Shown here: positions 5,811 to 6,111 of the stretch, one piece after another
Position numbering within the stretch: the stretch's first letter is position 1
Layout of the letters: each line of letters opens with the position of its first letter
Assembly: GCA_031256155.1 (NCBI GenBank)
Contig: JAIRRD010000204.1
Span: 1-6,111 of the forward strand
Length of the DNA stretch: 6,111 nucleotides
Direction of reading: 5' to 3'
DNA from: Holophagales bacterium
GTDB lineage: Bacteria; Acidobacteriota; Holophagae; Holophagales; Holophagaceae
Notes under the pieces: generated by a model
Database searches by the model: none
Told to the model about the DNA's origin: nothing
What the model saw: only the letters and a program-made list of their open reading frames with translations
Made by a program: the position numbers and the translations under genes

Positions 5811-5944
5811 AGCGTCCTAATGTCTTCCTTAGGAAAGCGCTCTCATTTTGAAAAGAACGCGTGAAAATTCAAATACAAGTCTAGTTTTACCTGATATTGA
5901 CTTCCAATCCAGTATTAAAATTAGTTTTCAGAAATGGAGATCAG
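5811..5944. promoter_or_regulatory. Divergent intergenic region between the HEAT-receiver/aroA genes and panD
   Basis: These 134 bp separate divergent starts, so promoters for both directions are expected here. The only -35-like match I see toward panD is TTGACT at 5897-5902, with a weak TTAGTT at 5921-5926 at 18-bp spacing. I see no good sigma-70 pair toward the HEAT gene. The region is A/T-rich at 5843-5935. Exact promoters cannot be fixed by eye. Confidence 0.4.
5815..5835. promoter_or_regulatory. Overlapping inverted repeats in the leader of the HEAT-repeat gene
   Basis: TTCCT-T-AGGAA (5825-5835) is a palindrome around one central base, and TCCTAA (5815-5820) can pair with TTAGGA (5829-5834). 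The second pairing would sequester the AGGA ribosome-binding sequence 4 nt before the ATG of the HEAT-repeat gene. The site could be a small operator or an RNA hairpin that hides the ribosome-binding site; short length keeps confidence low. Confidence 0.35.
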
Positions 5945-6111
5945 ATGCTTAGACAGTTTTTACTTGGAAAGATACATCGCTGCACTGTCACAAGAGCTGA
6001 TTTAAATTATATCGGCTCTGTGACCATTGACCCGATTCTCATGGAGGCTGCCGGGTTCCTGGAAAATGAGAAGGTGGAAATTTACAATATTACAAATGGC
6101 TCCCGCTTTGC
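5945..6111 (+). CDS. panD: Aspartate 1-decarboxylase precursor, N-terminal part (3' truncated by window edge)
   Basis: The 55 complete codons in view match PanD along their length (E. coli [20 protein letters not shown] against [20 protein letters not shown] here). PanD converts L-aspartate to beta-alanine for pantothenate and CoA. It is made as an inactive proenzyme and cuts itself between Gly24 and Ser25, the Ser becoming the pyruvoyl cofactor. That site is present as YIGS at 22-25. Active-site Lys9, His11, Tyr22 and Arg54 (in TNGSRF at 50-55) are also present. The full protein is usually about 115-130 residues, so roughly half is visible. The ATG at 5945 has GGAG at 5936-5939 with 5 nt spacing. 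The gene is divergent from the HEAT-receiver/aroA pair. Confidence 0.96.
   Translation, partial: MLRQFLLGKIHRCTVTRADLNYIGSVTIDPILMEAAGFLENEKVEIYNITNGSRF

Overview
The window is bacterial DNA: compact, mostly intact genes, Shine-Dalgarno-like sites, and recognisable AroA and PanD enzymes. The sequence does not fix the phylum. AroA is a divergent version of its family, and the large HEAT-repeat protein fused to a degenerate receiver domain is of a lineage-specific kind, so the source is probably not a well-studied model group. Base composition looks moderate, with no strong GC skew in any gene by eye.

Layout. (1) Bases 3-641, plus strand: the 3' end of a Thr/Ser/Val-rich, beta-strand-rich protein, probably secreted or surface-exposed, whose start lies outside the window. 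(2) Bases 725-1351, plus strand: a 208-residue protein that I recognise as a member of the Nmad2 family (nucleotide modification associated domain 2), here with a cysteine-rich decoration. (3) Bases 1352-1761: a 410-bp gene-free gap. Most of it is a 362-bp foldback element (1355-1716) with near-perfect terminal inverted repeats, long inner inverted arms and several hairpins, best read as a MITE-like non-autonomous mobile element. (4) Bases 1762-3078, minus strand: aroA (EPSP synthase). A 17-bp perfect palindrome spans its stop codon. (5) Bases 3120-5810, minus strand: an 896-residue cytoplasmic HEAT-repeat protein ending in a receiver-like domain whose phospho-acceptor Asp position is Glu. (6) Bases 5811-5944: a divergent intergenic region. 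(7) Base 5945 to the window end, plus strand: the first 55 codons of panD (aspartate 1-decarboxylase), including the Gly24-Ser25 self-cleavage site.

How the parts relate. The HEAT-receiver gene and aroA are on one strand, 41 bp apart with no visible terminator between them, so they probably share a transcript. panD is divergent from them. The two enzymes serve core biosynthesis (chorismate; beta-alanine for pantothenate/CoA). The Nmad2 gene converges on aroA, and the foldback element sits exactly between the convergent ends, only 3 bp after the Nmad2 stop codon. I see no complete new defence or modification system. The most distinctive signals are the foldback element, the Cys-rich Nmad2 protein without partner genes in view, the natural Asp-to-Glu receiver, and the stop codon placed in a hairpin loop.
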